Shown here: in pieces, positions 1-8,103 of the stretch
How the letters are laid out: each line of letters begins with the position of its first letter
Position numbering within the stretch: the first letter of the stretch is position 1
Origin: Clostridia bacterium
Lineage (GTDB): Bacteria; Bacillota; Clostridia; Oscillospirales; Acutalibacteraceae
Direction of reading: 5' to 3'
NCBI GenBank assembly: GCA_017416485.1
Contig: JAFQCH010000046.1
Location: forward strand, 32,001 to 65,101
DNA length: 33,101 bases
Translations under genes and position numbers: made by a program
Notes under the pieces: generated by a model
What the model saw: the letters and a program-made list of their open reading frames with translations, nothing else
Database searches by the model: none
Told to the model about the DNA's origin: nothing

Positions 1-765
1 AAGCCCAGAACCGCAGAACAGATTACAGCACTCACAAGCGATGAGCTGGCTGCATCCGCAGATGTGAATGTTGCCGATATTCAGTACGATCAACTCGTTA
101 TTCAGTTCAGGGTCAATCGTCTGACGGATGAAATTTCTTTCCTTCGTTATGCCAAAGATGTGACCGTGACTTCGGATGTAACCTTTAAAAATGATTATTC
201 TGCACTCGGGCAGAAGCATATCACCCTTGCTTTGCAGGAAAACAAAGCATTTCATTTCACATGGCCGAGTCTGACCCTTTCCGACGAAAAACTCGTCATT
301 GAACCAAAGGGGACGAACAATCTGCTTGCAACACTTGTTTGTGAAGAACCGCTTGCCATGACCGTTACCTGGTCTTCCTCTGATGAAAGCATTGCAACCG
401 TTGATGCGGAAGGCTACATTGACACCTTTAAAAAGACCGGCGAAGCCACCATCACCGCATCCTTTGAATACCTCGGAAAAACGTATTCCGATACCTGCAC
501 CGTTTTTGTCAGAGTGCCTGTTGAATCCATGAAGATGCTCGACAAGAATGTAACACTTGCTGTCGGTGAAAACGCAACGCTTGAAACCAAGGTTTCACCG
601 AAGAATGCGACCGTGCAGACCGTTACCTGGTATACAGAAGATGAAAACATTGCAACCGTGGATGCCGACGGTGTTGTCACTGCCGTTGCAAAGGGCACTT
701 GTATTGTGTATGCCTTGTCCGATGACGGCTACTACAGATCGACTTGTGAGGTGACTGTTGAATGA
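1..765 (+). CDS. Bacterial Ig-like (BIG2) domain protein, 5'-truncated by window
   Basis: The frame is open from base 1, so only the C-terminal 254 residues are visible; the GTG at 64 is internal, not a start. Two tandem BIG2-type Ig-like domains can be read: the first around bases 270-510 with 'VTWSSSDESIATVD', the second around 520-760 with 'VTWYTEDENIATVDADG'. Both carry the family's W-x-S/T-x-D/E-x-x-I-A-T-V-D signature followed by G-x-V/I. BIG2 domains are usually found in secreted or cell-surface proteins, where they bind carbohydrate or act as spacers; the enzymatic part, if any, lies upstream of the window. The stop overlaps the next start (ATGA at 762-765), so it is translationally coupled to a sugar symporter. 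This suggests a surface protein that helps capture the same substrate. The role is inferred; the domain call is secure. Confidence 0.85.
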   Translation, partial: KPRTAEQITALTSDELAASADVNVADIQYDQLVIQFRVNRLTDEISFLRYAKDVTVTSDVTFKNDYSALGQKHITLALQENKAFHFTWPSLTLSDEKLVIEPKGTNNLLATLVCEEPLAMTVTWSSSDESIATVDAEGYIDTFKKTGEATITASFEYLGKTYSDTCTVFVRVPVESMKMLDKNVTLAVGENATLETKVSPKNATVQTVTWYTEDENIATVDADGVVTAVAKGTCIVYALSDDGYYRSTCEVTVE

Positions 766-2375
766 GTGAAAATAACAAAAGCGTAAAAAACTTTGTGGAA
801 GGTGTTTTTACGGCGGAAGATAATTCCGCGGCAAAGTTGCAGGATGCGCAAAGAAGCAAATACAGCAGTCTTGCCATTAAAATGTTCCACACCAATGTTC
901 TGACGCCCAAGGAAATGTTCCTGCCCGCCATTGCAGAATTTGCAACCAAGGTGCTGGGCGGTGTCAATGTTTACAGAACCCTCTATTTTGTCAATGTGCT
1001 TAAAATAGACATGGTCTATGTCACCGTTATTTTGTCGCTGATCAGTATTTATGACATGCTCAATAACCCGCTGATGGGGGCAATCTATGACAAAACAAGA
1101 ACCCGTTGGGGCAAAGCAAGACCATACATTATTTTCGGTGCCATTCCGTATTTTGCAAGCACCTTTATGTTGTATTCGGGTGCCTTGTTCCTCGGTGAAC
1201 GCTCGGGTGATGACCCTGCAAAGATCGTGTTTGTTTTTACCATGCTCTTTATTCAGGAAACATTCTCGACCATTTACAATATCCCGCGCGGCAATCTGCT
1301 TTCCTTGCAGACCGCCAACCCGCAGGACAGAATCAATGTCGGTCTTCTGAATACCTACATCGGTGAAATCGGTTCGCAGGCGGTTTACACCATCTTCCCG
1401 CCCATCATGGAACTCAACAACAAGGGTTATATCAATTTCCCGATGTCTTCTCTTTTCTGCATTCTTGCCGCAATTGCCTGTTCCTTGGGTTCTGTCGGCA
1501 ACATTGCCATGGCAATCGGATGCAACGAGCGAATTGCTCTGCAACCCAAACCCGCCCCCATTACCAAAACCATGTTCTATGTGCTCAAAAACAAGTATGC
1601 ACTGCGCAACTTCATCGCAGGTTTTGCAACCTCTTGGTGGAGCAGCGGCGGTTATTCATGGGACGTTGTAACCCAGCAGGAAATCTTCGGCGGTTCCATC
1701 AATTCCTTTATTGCCTATTTGCCCTACAATGCAATCGATATGCCCAGTGCCGCGCTGATTCCGAAGTTCAAGAAGATTTTCAAGAACAACAACCGCAATG
1801 CTTTGATTGCCCTTCGTTTGTGGGATATGGTTGCGGCGGCAGGGATGATTCTGTTCGGTCTGCCGTTGGTGGAAAAGAAATGGGCAATGATCGGTGTTTA
1901 TGCGCTCTTCCATGGGCTGGAAGCCATCAACAACGGCCCTGCCAACGTTTTTGAATCGGAAGTTTCCAGAGAAATCGGCGACTATACAGAATATATGACG
2001 GGGGAACGTCCCGACGGCACCATCAACATCCTTACCGACCTCATTTCCAAGATCACCCAGCCCATCAATGCCATCTTTACGGTGTTCCTGTTCAAGTGGT
2101 CGGGCTATGATGCCACCATTCCCATGTTGCCGTGGTCGCAGGGCAGCAAGACCATTTACCAGAAGGTATGGTTCCTGTTTGTCGGTATCGGCTTGTTCCC
2201 GAAATTCCTGCACATTATCCCGTATTTCTTCTATGACCTTGTCGGCGAAAAGAGAGAACAGATGTATGTGGCTCTCAATGAACGCCGCGCGCTGCTTGCA
2301 AAAGAACATACCGTCAATGAAGAAATCGTTGAAATGATGCAATCCCTTGAAGAAACGGTAGAGGTTGATAAATAA
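762..2375 (+). CDS. GPH-family (MelB/XylP-like) sugar:cation symporter
   Basis: A 537-residue polytopic membrane protein. The glycoside-pentoside-hexuronide:cation symporter signature is clear around residues 108-117 (KTRTRWGKARPY), preceded by the 'NNPLMGAIYD' loop; a second half-repeat with 'GDYTEYMTGERPDG' near residue 405 is also typical of the family. About 12 hydrophobic segments are visible. It is somewhat longer than a typical member because of a hydrophilic N-terminal extension of about 40 residues and a charged tail. Members import glycosides, oligosaccharides or uronides with Na+ or H+; the substrate cannot be read from the sequence. The start ATG overlaps the upstream stop by 4 bases and the next gene starts 2 bases after its stop, so the three genes form one operon. 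Import of an intact glycoside followed by cytoplasmic hydrolysis fits the next gene. Confidence 0.88.
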   Translation: MSENNKSVKNFVEGVFTAEDNSAAKLQDAQRSKYSSLAIKMFHTNVLTPKEMFLPAIAEFATKVLGGVNVYRTLYFVNVLKIDMVYVTVILSLISIYDMLNNPLMGAIYDKTRTRWGKARPYIIFGAIPYFASTFMLYSGALFLGERSGDDPAKIVFVFTMLFIQETFSTIYNIPRGNLLSLQTANPQDRINVGLLNTYIGEIGSQAVYTIFPPIMELNNKGYINFPMSSLFCILAAIACSLGSVGNIAMAIGCNERIALQPKPAPITKTMFYVLKNKYALRNFIAGFATSWWSSGGYSWDVVTQQEIFGGSINSFIAYLPYNAIDMPSAALIPKFKKIFKNNNRNALIALRLWDMVAAAGMILFGLPLVEKKWAMIGVYALFHGLEAINNGPANVFESEVSREIGDYTEYMTGERPDGTINILTDLISKITQPINAIFTVFLFKWSGYDATIPMLPWSQGSKTIYQKVWFLFVGIGLFPKFLHIIPYFFYDLVGEKREQMYVALNERRALLAKEHTVNEEIVEMMQSLEETVEVDK

Positions 2376-2377
2376 GT

Positions 2378-3607
2378 ATGGAACAGTTTATTAAAGATCA
2401 GATTGTTTACGGTCTTCAATATCTGCCTGTCAATTTAATCAAATCATTCTTCATTCCCAAAGAAACGCAAGCAACAAAAGCCCTTCGCAAGAAGGGCTTT
2501 GTCTGCGGTGTCTGCCACCCGAATGAGAATTACGAGCAGATAAAACAGGCAAATCTTGATTGGATCCGCATTGATATTCCTTATCCGTTTGACAAGGACG
2601 GAAATCTGTCCGACGGTTATATGGGCTTTAAAAACCGTTGCCGCGGTTATGTTGAAAACGGCATCAAAGTCATGGCAGTCACGCCATATGCCCCCGAATA
2701 CATCGAAAACGGTGCAGACCCGCGCACTCCCGGCGGCGAAAAGAAAGCCCGTGCAACGGCAAGATTTCTCATTGAAGATCTCAAAGACCTTGTTGCGGGT
2801 TATCAGATCACAAACGAAATGGGCATTCCGCGTTTTACCATTCCGCTGACCATGGATGAAGCCGTTGCCTTTATCGGTATGCACCTTGAAGAAATGTACC
2901 CCATCAGGGGAGAAGCCATCATCGGATACAACTCCGCAGGCCCGCAAGCAGATCTGCATTCCAAATTGCGTCCGTGGCACAAATATTGCGATTATGTCGG
3001 CATAGACATTTATCTCGGTTGTTTCTTTTCTGCGCCCGGTTTTATGTTCCTGTTTACGGCGCTGACCCGTTATCTGTATGCACTGACAGGCAAGCCGGTT
3101 CTCATTCAGGAATTCGGCTATCTCAGCGGCGGTAAGCCGAAAACAAAGAAGCAAAAAATCGATATTTTGCGTCGTTACGGTGTGAACTCCGAAAAAGAAG
3201 CGAAGCAGAATATTGCGGCATTTGTTGAGAAAACACCTGCTGTTATGCGCGATCATGTCAAATATGTCTGCGGTAATGATCCCGCAAAATATTTCAGTTT
3301 CATTTTCAAAAGTGATTATGTCAATCATCTTTACACCGAATTGCCCCGCATTACAAAAATTCCGGGATATGAACACACCCCGGACGGACAGGCAAAATTC
3401 TTTGCCGATATTTTTGAAAAGTTTTATAAAACAAAACACATCTGCGGTGCATTCATTTATTGCTATTCCGACCCGCCTATGTGCTACTATTGCGGGCAGG
3501 AAGATTGCCCCACCGAAACCCGTTGGGGGTTGGTGGACAAAAACGGCAATCCGAAACCGTCTTACTATGCCGTGCAGGAGAAGTTGGCGGAGTTGAAAAA
3601 CAGATAA
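2378..3607 (+). CDS. Clan GH-A-like glycoside hydrolase (family not assigned)
   Basis: 409 residues with the hallmarks of a retaining TIM-barrel glycosidase of clan GH-A: the acid/base motif 'QITNEMG' (N146-E147, end of strand 4) and the nucleophile motif 'LIQEFGY' (E245, strand 7). Near the C-terminus is 'WGLVDKNGNPKPSYYAVQE', the usual closing element of GH5/GH39/GH10-like barrels. There is no signal peptide, so it should act in the cytoplasm. It follows the GPH symporter by 2 bases, which fits hydrolysis of an imported glycoside. Several cysteines cluster near residues 367-376 (MCYYCGQEDC), which is unusual for a glycosidase and could be a metal site or a structural feature. I cannot place it in a numbered GH family or name a substrate. 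Confidence 0.75.
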   Translation: MEQFIKDQIVYGLQYLPVNLIKSFFIPKETQATKALRKKGFVCGVCHPNENYEQIKQANLDWIRIDIPYPFDKDGNLSDGYMGFKNRCRGYVENGIKVMAVTPYAPEYIENGADPRTPGGEKKARATARFLIEDLKDLVAGYQITNEMGIPRFTIPLTMDEAVAFIGMHLEEMYPIRGEAIIGYNSAGPQADLHSKLRPWHKYCDYVGIDIYLGCFFSAPGFMFLFTALTRYLYALTGKPVLIQEFGYLSGGKPKTKKQKIDILRRYGVNSEKEAKQNIAAFVEKTPAVMRDHVKYVCGNDPAKYFSFIFKSDYVNHLYTELPRITKIPGYEHTPDGQAKFFADIFEKFYKTKHICGAFIYCYSDPPMCYYCGQEDCPTETRWGLVDKNGNPKPSYYAVQEKLAELKNR

Positions 3608-3617
3608 ACAATAGGAA

Positions 3618-3776
3618 GCATTGTATATCATCAATTCCGTGAGGAATTGCATATCATCAAAACGCAGTTTTGTATATCATCATTGCGAAAGTGCAGGCAC
3701 CTTCGGTGATGATATACGCCTTCGGCGATGATATGCAGCCTGACGGCTGATGATATGCCATTGCTTTTGCAATGGA
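3618..3776. repeat. Nested inverted-repeat element with mini-hairpins
   Basis: Three copies of an 11-mer like G[T/C]ATATCATCA lie at 3623-3633, 3649-3659 and 3672-3682. Three reverse-complement copies (TGATGATAT[A/G]C-like) lie at 3707-3717, 3726-3736 and 3748-3758, and they pair in nested order. The inner pair is perfect, the middle pair has one mismatch and the outer pair one wobble. Between successive stems on each side sits a small hairpin: AATTCC-GTGA-GGAATT, AAAAC-GCA-GTTTT, CACC-TTC-GGTG, GCC-TTCG-GGC-like and AGCC-TGAC-GGCT. The element closes with CCATTGC-TTTT-GCAATGG at 3758-3774. The result is a stacked cruciform of four-way junctions. No protein is encoded. It sits between the operon end and the tRNA-Gln(UUG) terminator. 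Confidence 0.8.
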
Positions 3777-3777
3777 T

Positions 3778-3810
3778 AAAAAAACCTCGTTCACAAGAAC
3801 GAGGTTTTTT
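3778..3810. terminator. Bidirectional Rho-independent terminator
   Basis: Perfect 8-bp stem CCTCGTTC (3785-3792) / GAACGAGG (3797-3804) with loop ACAA. It is flanked by an A-run on the left (3778-3784) and a T-run on the right (3805-3810), so it can stop both the plus-strand glycosidase operon and the minus-strand tRNA-Gln. Confidence 0.88.
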
Positions 3811-3884
3811 GGCTGGGGTGGTTGGACTCGAACCAACGAATGGCGGAGTCAAAGTCCGATGTGTTACCGCTTCACCACACCCCA
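3810..3884 (-). tRNA. tRNA-Gln (anticodon UUG)
   Basis: Reading the minus strand, the 7-bp acceptor stem TGGGGTG/CACCCCA closes the molecule, the discriminator is G, and CCA is encoded at 3812-3810. The anticodon loop is CTTTGAC between TCGGA-like and TCCG arms, giving UUG. The T arm contains GGTTCGAGTCC. The gene is followed by a strong terminator and preceded by a consensus promoter. Confidence 0.95.
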
Positions 3885-3901
3885 ATGTATTTTGCTCAAT
3901 A

Positions 3902-3930
3902 AGTATAGCAAAAAGAAGAGCGTATGTCAA
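3902..3930 (-). promoter_or_regulatory. Promoter of tRNA-Gln(UUG)
   Basis: On the minus strand, TTGACA (3930-3925) and TATACT (3907-3902) are separated by exactly 17 bp. The -10 box lies 17 bases upstream of the tRNA 5' end, as expected for a short processed leader. Confidence 0.85.
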
Positions 3931-4015
3931 CCTCATTTTTAAAATATTTGCGCTTTACTAATCATGTTTTTTGTGTTACATTATAAATAAACATTATTTT
4001 AAGGATGGTGCCGTT

Positions 4016-5251
4016 ATGCAAGAAATCCGTATCGGTATTTTCGGCTTGCGCCGTGGTTCCACTTTTATTGATTCCATCAAGGCATGCGGCGGTAAAATTG
4101 TTGCCGTTTGTGAAAAAGATGAAAAACAGATTGAGGATGTGAAAAAATCCCTTCCGAAAGATGTTTGTGTCTACTCCGATTTTGATTCTTTTGTTGAACA
4201 CCCCATGGATGCGGTGTTGCTTGCGAATTTTTTTCATGAACATGCCCCCTTTGCAATCCGCTGTCTTGAAAAGGGGATTCACGTATTAAGTGAATGCACT
4301 GCAGGATCAACACTTGCCGAATGTGCATCACTGGCAAGAGCCGCCCGCAAGAGCAATGCCGTTTATATGCTTGCCGAAAATTATCCGTTTATGATTTTCA
4401 ATCAGGAAATGAAACGTGTCTGTGACGAGGGATCATTGGGAAAAATCTATTATGCCGAAGGGGAATACAATCACCCCATGGATTGGTATGATACCCCTGC
4501 CGTTCTTTCCATTCGTCCTTATGAAAAGCATTGGCGCAACTTCCTGCCCCGTTCTTATTATATTACGCATTCACTGGCGCCGATTATGTATGCCACGGGT
4601 GCATTTCCCGCACGTGTGACAGCAATGGCAATCAACCATCCTTTGCCTGCCGACTGCCCGACAGCGGGCCATGTGTCTGACGTAGCGGCAATTGTCACAA
4701 CGCAGAATACCGATGGCTCCGTATTTAAAGTAACAGGTTGCTCCGCTTTCGGCGCACACGGGAATTCTTATCGCATCTGCGGTGAAAAGGGGCAGATTGA
4801 AAACTTACGCGGCATGGGCGATAAGGTCATGTTGCGTTACAATCACTGGAACATTCCCGAGGGTAAGAAAGAGGTCAATTGCTATAAGCCGAAATGGAAA
4901 ACCGAAGACCGTAAATCTGCAAGAGCAGCAGGGCACGGCGGCGGTGATTATTTTATCATCCGTCACTTTTTTGAATGCCTTCGTGAAGGCAAACAGCCTG
5001 TGTTTGATTATCGTTTTGCAACCGCACTTTCTGCCGTTGCCATTCTTGCACACCGCAGTATTCTCAATGGCGCACAACCGTTTGATATTCCCGATTTCGG
5101 CAAGGAAGAAGATTGCACAAAATATGAAAACGATATCCTTTCACCTTTTTACTATTCCGACGGCACTGCCCCGAGTGCACCCTGTTGCTCGGATGTGAAT
5201 TATGCACCGACTGCTGAACAGTTGAATGCTTATCTTGCCGCAAAGGTTTGA
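4016..5251 (+). CDS. Gfo/Idh/MocA-family oxidoreductase with altered EKP motif
   Basis: 411 residues. The ATG at 4016 is chosen because AAGGATGG (4001-4008) lies 7 bases upstream; an in-frame TTG at 3971 has no ribosome site. The N-terminal Rossmann fold reads 'IRIGIFGLRRGSTF', followed by an acidic end of strand 2 (VCEKD). The family's catalytic C-E-K-P motif is here S92-E93-C94-T95, so the usual lysine is replaced by cysteine. The following 'LAENYPFM' and 'EGEYNHPMDW' look like a conserved subfamily pattern rather than decay. Family members oxidise or reduce sugar hydroxyls with NAD(P); without the lysine the chemistry may differ. It is the first gene of a seven-gene run and is followed after 19 bases by a fucosidase. 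No good promoter was recognised upstream; a TATAAA at 3982-3987 lacks a -35. Confidence 0.82.
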   Translation: MQEIRIGIFGLRRGSTFIDSIKACGGKIVAVCEKDEKQIEDVKKSLPKDVCVYSDFDSFVEHPMDAVLLANFFHEHAPFAIRCLEKGIHVLSECTAGSTLAECASLARAARKSNAVYMLAENYPFMIFNQEMKRVCDEGSLGKIYYAEGEYNHPMDWYDTPAVLSIRPYEKHWRNFLPRSYYITHSLAPIMYATGAFPARVTAMAINHPLPADCPTAGHVSDVAAIVTTQNTDGSVFKVTGCSAFGAHGNSYRICGEKGQIENLRGMGDKVMLRYNHWNIPEGKKEVNCYKPKWKTEDRKSARAAGHGGGDYFIIRHFFECLREGKQPVFDYRFATALSAVAILAHRSILNGAQPFDIPDFGKEEDCTKYENDILSPFYYSDGTAPSAPCCSDVNYAPTAEQLNAYLAAKV

Positions 5252-5270
5252 TTGAAAGGAGGATTATTGT

Positions 5271-6491
5271 ATGAACTTAAAACCGACACCTGCCCAAATG
5301 GCATACAATGACCTTGAACTCGGCATCTTTTTTCATTTCGGAATCCGTACCTTCAATGAAGAACACCGCGACTGGGATATGAAACCGATGGCGCTGTCCT
5401 CGTTCAATCCCACACAGCTTGATTGCGAAGCATGGATGCGTGATGTTGTGCGCATGGGCGGAAAATATACCGTGCTTACCACCAAACACCACGACGGATT
5501 TTGCCTTTGGCGAACCAAATATTCCGATTTTGCCGTGCAGAACACACCTTATAAGGACGGCAACGGCGATGTGATCCGCGAATATTGCGAAGCCTGCCGC
5601 AAATACGGAATCAAAGTTGGGCTTTATTATTCCTGTGCACAATTCGGCAGCAAAGATATGGATAGTAAGACATATAACGATTTTGTCTGCGGACAGTTGC
5701 AGGAATTGCTTATCAATTACGGCAAAATCGACATTCTGTGGTTCGACAGTTGCGGCAGTGAAAACTATGATTTTGATGTTGCACGCATTCAGAAAACCAT
5801 TTACGGTTTACAACCTGAAGTTCTTGTGTTCGGTTCCTGGGGTAAGGACATCCGTTGGATCGGCAACGAATGGGGCTTGGCTCCCATGCCCAACGATAAC
5901 ACCGTTGACGGTTTTTATGCGCCCGGTGAGTGTGATTGCTGTATCACACGCAATGAAAACGAGAATTTCTGGTTCTATAATGAAACCAATCGCAATTTTG
6001 TGAGAACTCCCGAAGAACTCGTTGCATTGTATCTGTATTCCGTCGGCAGAGGTGCCAATCTGCTTATCAACATAGCTCCCGACCGCCGCGGATTGTTGCC
6101 TGAAGAAAATGTCCGCCTGATGGAAGACATGAACAAGGAAATCAAAAGAAGATACCAAAACAGTGTTATTGCAACCGATGCATTTGAATATGACGAACAG
6201 AAGAATGAATATATTTTGAAATTTGACAGACATTTCCTCATTGATACACTGATTATCGCCGAAAACAACACAGACGGTGAAAAAATAAAATCCTTCTCCG
6301 TTTATGCTTCGCAACATATTCACGATCGCGGAATAAAGGTATATTCTTCCGATACCGTCGGCAGAAAGCACATCTGCTCATTCCCACCCATCCGCGCAAG
6401 CCGCATAACACTGGTCATTGATGAAGCCGCAGAAAACGCTGTGATAACAAATATGCAAGCCTGCTACCACAGCGGAAAACAACCATATTAA
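5271..6491 (+). CDS. GH29 alpha-L-fucosidase
   Basis: 406 residues, with ribosome site AAAGGAGG at 5255-5262. The GH29 core is plain: 'GIFFHFGIRTF' near residue 18, 'TKHHDGFCLW' at 71-80, 'GLYYS' at 117-121, and the nucleophile motif 'ILWFDS' with D159. 'WIGNEWG' at 196-202 and 'GRGANLLINIAPD' later in the protein are also characteristic. There is no signal peptide, so hydrolysis would take place on substrate already imported. The protein ends with a short beta-rich tail rather than a long carbohydrate-binding module. It removes alpha-L-fucosyl residues from glycans or small glycosides; linkage preference cannot be told from the sequence. It sits between an oxidoreductase and a sugar-phosphate epimerase in one operon. 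Confidence 0.92.
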   Translation: MNLKPTPAQMAYNDLELGIFFHFGIRTFNEEHRDWDMKPMALSSFNPTQLDCEAWMRDVVRMGGKYTVLTTKHHDGFCLWRTKYSDFAVQNTPYKDGNGDVIREYCEACRKYGIKVGLYYSCAQFGSKDMDSKTYNDFVCGQLQELLINYGKIDILWFDSCGSENYDFDVARIQKTIYGLQPEVLVFGSWGKDIRWIGNEWGLAPMPNDNTVDGFYAPGECDCCITRNENENFWFYNETNRNFVRTPEELVALYLYSVGRGANLLINIAPDRRGLLPEENVRLMEDMNKEIKRRYQNSVIATDAFEYDEQKNEYILKFDRHFLIDTLIIAENNTDGEKIKSFSVYASQHIHDRGIKVYSSDTVGRKHICSFPPIRASRITLVIDEAAENAVITNMQACYHSGKQPY

Positions 6492-6509
6492 GAACAACGG
6501 AGCAATTGT

Positions 6510-7181
6510 ATGAATAAATATATCTCGGCATCTGTCATGTGTGCCGATCAGATGAACCTTGCAACACAAATCAAGGAGCTCGAAAAAGCAGGTATTGATT
6601 ATCTGCATGTGGATATCATGGACGGTCATTTTGTGCCGAATATCACATTGGGTTTTGATTTTGTAAAAGACCTCAAAAAAATCACAGACATCCCTTTGGA
6701 TGTGCACATGATGGTTGAAAATCCGTCTGCATTTCTCGAATATCTTCCGCTTGAAAGCGACGATATTCTTTGTGTGCATTATGAAGCCGAAACACACATT
6801 CACAGAACTCTTGAACAGATTAAGAAAAAAGGTTGCAAAGCAGGTCTTGCACTGAATCCGGCCACCCCTTTGGAATGTGCAAAATACCTGACCGATTACA
6901 TGGACATGCTTCTTGTGATGACCGTCAGCCCCGGTTTTGCAGGGCAAAAACTCTTTGCCGCTGCCGAACGCAAAACCGCAGAAGCAAGAAAAATGCTGAA
7001 TGACTGCAATTGCAAGCATATTCCCATTGAAGTGGACGGCAACATCAGCATTCCCAATGCACAAAAACTCAACAAATGCGGAGCTGACATTTTTGTGCTC
7101 GGCACAAGCAGTCTGTTTTTGAAAGACAAACTTTTGTTTGATGCAGCCGTTGATTTCAGAACGGCTCTCGGGGAGGAATAA
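6510..7181 (+). CDS. Ribulose/allulose-phosphate 3-epimerase family protein (AlsE-like)
   Basis: 223 residues; GGAG at 6499-6502 precedes the ATG by 7 bases. All Rpe-fold active-site residues are present: S8, H33 and D35 in 'HVDIMDGHFVPN', H66 in 'DVHMMVE', and D176 in 'IEVDGNI', which together bind the divalent metal and move the C3 proton. The loop 'MTVSPGFAGQ' (137-146), 'GLALNPATP' and 'GADIFVLGTSSLF' resemble the D-allulose-6-phosphate 3-epimerase branch more than housekeeping Rpe, whose loop is usually 'SVNPGFGGQ'. Probable reaction: interconversion of a ketose phosphate and its C3 epimer. It lies 3 bases before a ribokinase-like gene, so the pair may phosphorylate and epimerise the sugar released by the upstream enzymes. 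Housekeeping Rpe is the main alternative. Confidence 0.82.
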   Translation: MNKYISASVMCADQMNLATQIKELEKAGIDYLHVDIMDGHFVPNITLGFDFVKDLKKITDIPLDVHMMVENPSAFLEYLPLESDDILCVHYEAETHIHRTLEQIKKKGCKAGLALNPATPLECAKYLTDYMDMLLVMTVSPGFAGQKLFAAAERKTAEARKMLNDCNCKHIPIEVDGNISIPNAQKLNKCGADIFVLGTSSLFLKDKLLFDAAVDFRTALGEE

Positions 7182-7184
7182 ATA

Positions 7185-8093
7185 TTGTTTGGTAACATCC
7201 GTTCTGCCGTGGTTGGCAGTATCAATATGGACATCATTTTAAGTGCGGACCGTTTGCCCGAAGTCGGTGAAAATGTGCTCGGCAGTGCTTATTCCTATGC
7301 CTTCGGCGGTAAAGGGGCCAATCAGGCAACCGCACTTGCCCGTCTTGGTGCAAAAGTGAAAATGATCGGCAAGGTGGCAGAAGATGCCAACGGACAAAGC
7401 CTTCTTGCCAATTTGAAAAATAATAACATCAATGTGGCAGGTGTTGCCGTGAACGGCTCACAAACGGGACTTGCCGCCATTTTGCTTGACGGACAGGGAA
7501 GAAACCGCATCATTGTGTACGAAGGTGCAAATGCCGAAATTGTTCCCGCAGAAGCCGAACAGCATATTGACGATTCACTCGACCTGTTGCTGGTGCAGTT
7601 TGAAACCGCCGAAGAAGTTGTGACAAGGTGTGTTAACCGTGCCGTACAGAAGAATATCATGACGGTTGTGGATTGCGGTCCGGCAAAGCCGTTTTGTCTT
7701 GAAAAAATGCAGGGTATTACCATCCTTTCACCCAATGAAAGCGAAACAAAAGCTCTGACGGGCATTTTTCCCGATGATGAAGAAAAAATCCTGACTGCAT
7801 CACGGATTTTAAAAGAACGCAGTCTGGCACAGTTTGTCGTGCTTAAACTCGGTGAAAAGGGATGTTCCGTTTTTGACGGTGATAACTTAACTCTTTTGCC
7901 GCCGTATCCAACCAACGTGACAGACACCACCGCCGCGGGCGATTGCTTCACTGCCGCCATGGCACTCGAATTTGCAAAAAACGGAGATATTCTCAAGGCC
8001 TGCGATCTCGGCAACAAAGCGGGAGCTTTTGCCGTCAGTAAACTCGGTGCACAGAACTCCATGCCGACACTTGAAGAACTTCTGAATATGTGA
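7185..8093 (+). CDS. rbsK: Ribokinase-like PfkB-family sugar kinase
   Basis: 302 residues. The start is TTG at 7185, supported by GGAGG at 7172-7176 and by the next in-frame Met lying inside the first strand. PfkB signature 1 is 'FGGKGANQATALARLG' (residues 40-55), and the N-terminal sugar-binding 'GSINMD' matches ribokinase. Signature 2 is 'DTTAAGDCFTAAMA', with the catalytic base at about D253 and the anion hole before it. It transfers phosphate from ATP to the primary hydroxyl of a furanose sugar. Context (fucosidase, AlsE-like epimerase) leaves open that the real substrate is not ribose but a related pentose or ketohexose. It is in the same operon, 3 bases after the epimerase stop. Confidence 0.85.
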   Translation: MFGNIRSAVVGSINMDIILSADRLPEVGENVLGSAYSYAFGGKGANQATALARLGAKVKMIGKVAEDANGQSLLANLKNNNINVAGVAVNGSQTGLAAILLDGQGRNRIIVYEGANAEIVPAEAEQHIDDSLDLLLVQFETAEEVVTRCVNRAVQKNIMTVVDCGPAKPFCLEKMQGITILSPNESETKALTGIFPDDEEKILTASRILKERSLAQFVVLKLGEKGCSVFDGDNLTLLPPYPTNVTDTTAAGDCFTAAMALEFAKNGDILKACDLGNKAGAFAVSKLGAQNSMPTLEELLNM

Positions 8094-8103
8094 GGAATTG
8101 TTT

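Noticed and set aside
732..1544. 270-residue antisense frame over the symporter
   Set aside because: Shadow of the GPH symporter; no signature and no ribosome site.
2444..3652. 402-residue open frame opposite the GH-A-like glycosidase
   Set aside because: Composition (many Cys, Phe, His) and lack of motifs mark it as a shadow; the plus-strand gene has catalytic motifs and operon context.
3618..3776. Possible CRISPR array
   Set aside because: The repeated unit is only about 11 bases, half of the copies are inverted, and the 'spacers' are themselves palindromes.
3728..3961. 77-residue frame containing 'GVVGLEPTNGG'
   Set aside because: This peptide is the translation of the reverse strand of tRNA-Gln(UUG); such 'LEPTNG' peptides are a well-known tRNA artefact.
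3971..4015. TTG start for the first Gfo/Idh/MocA gene
   Set aside because: No ribosome site, and the extra 15 residues precede the standard Rossmann start; ATG 4016 has AAGGATGG.
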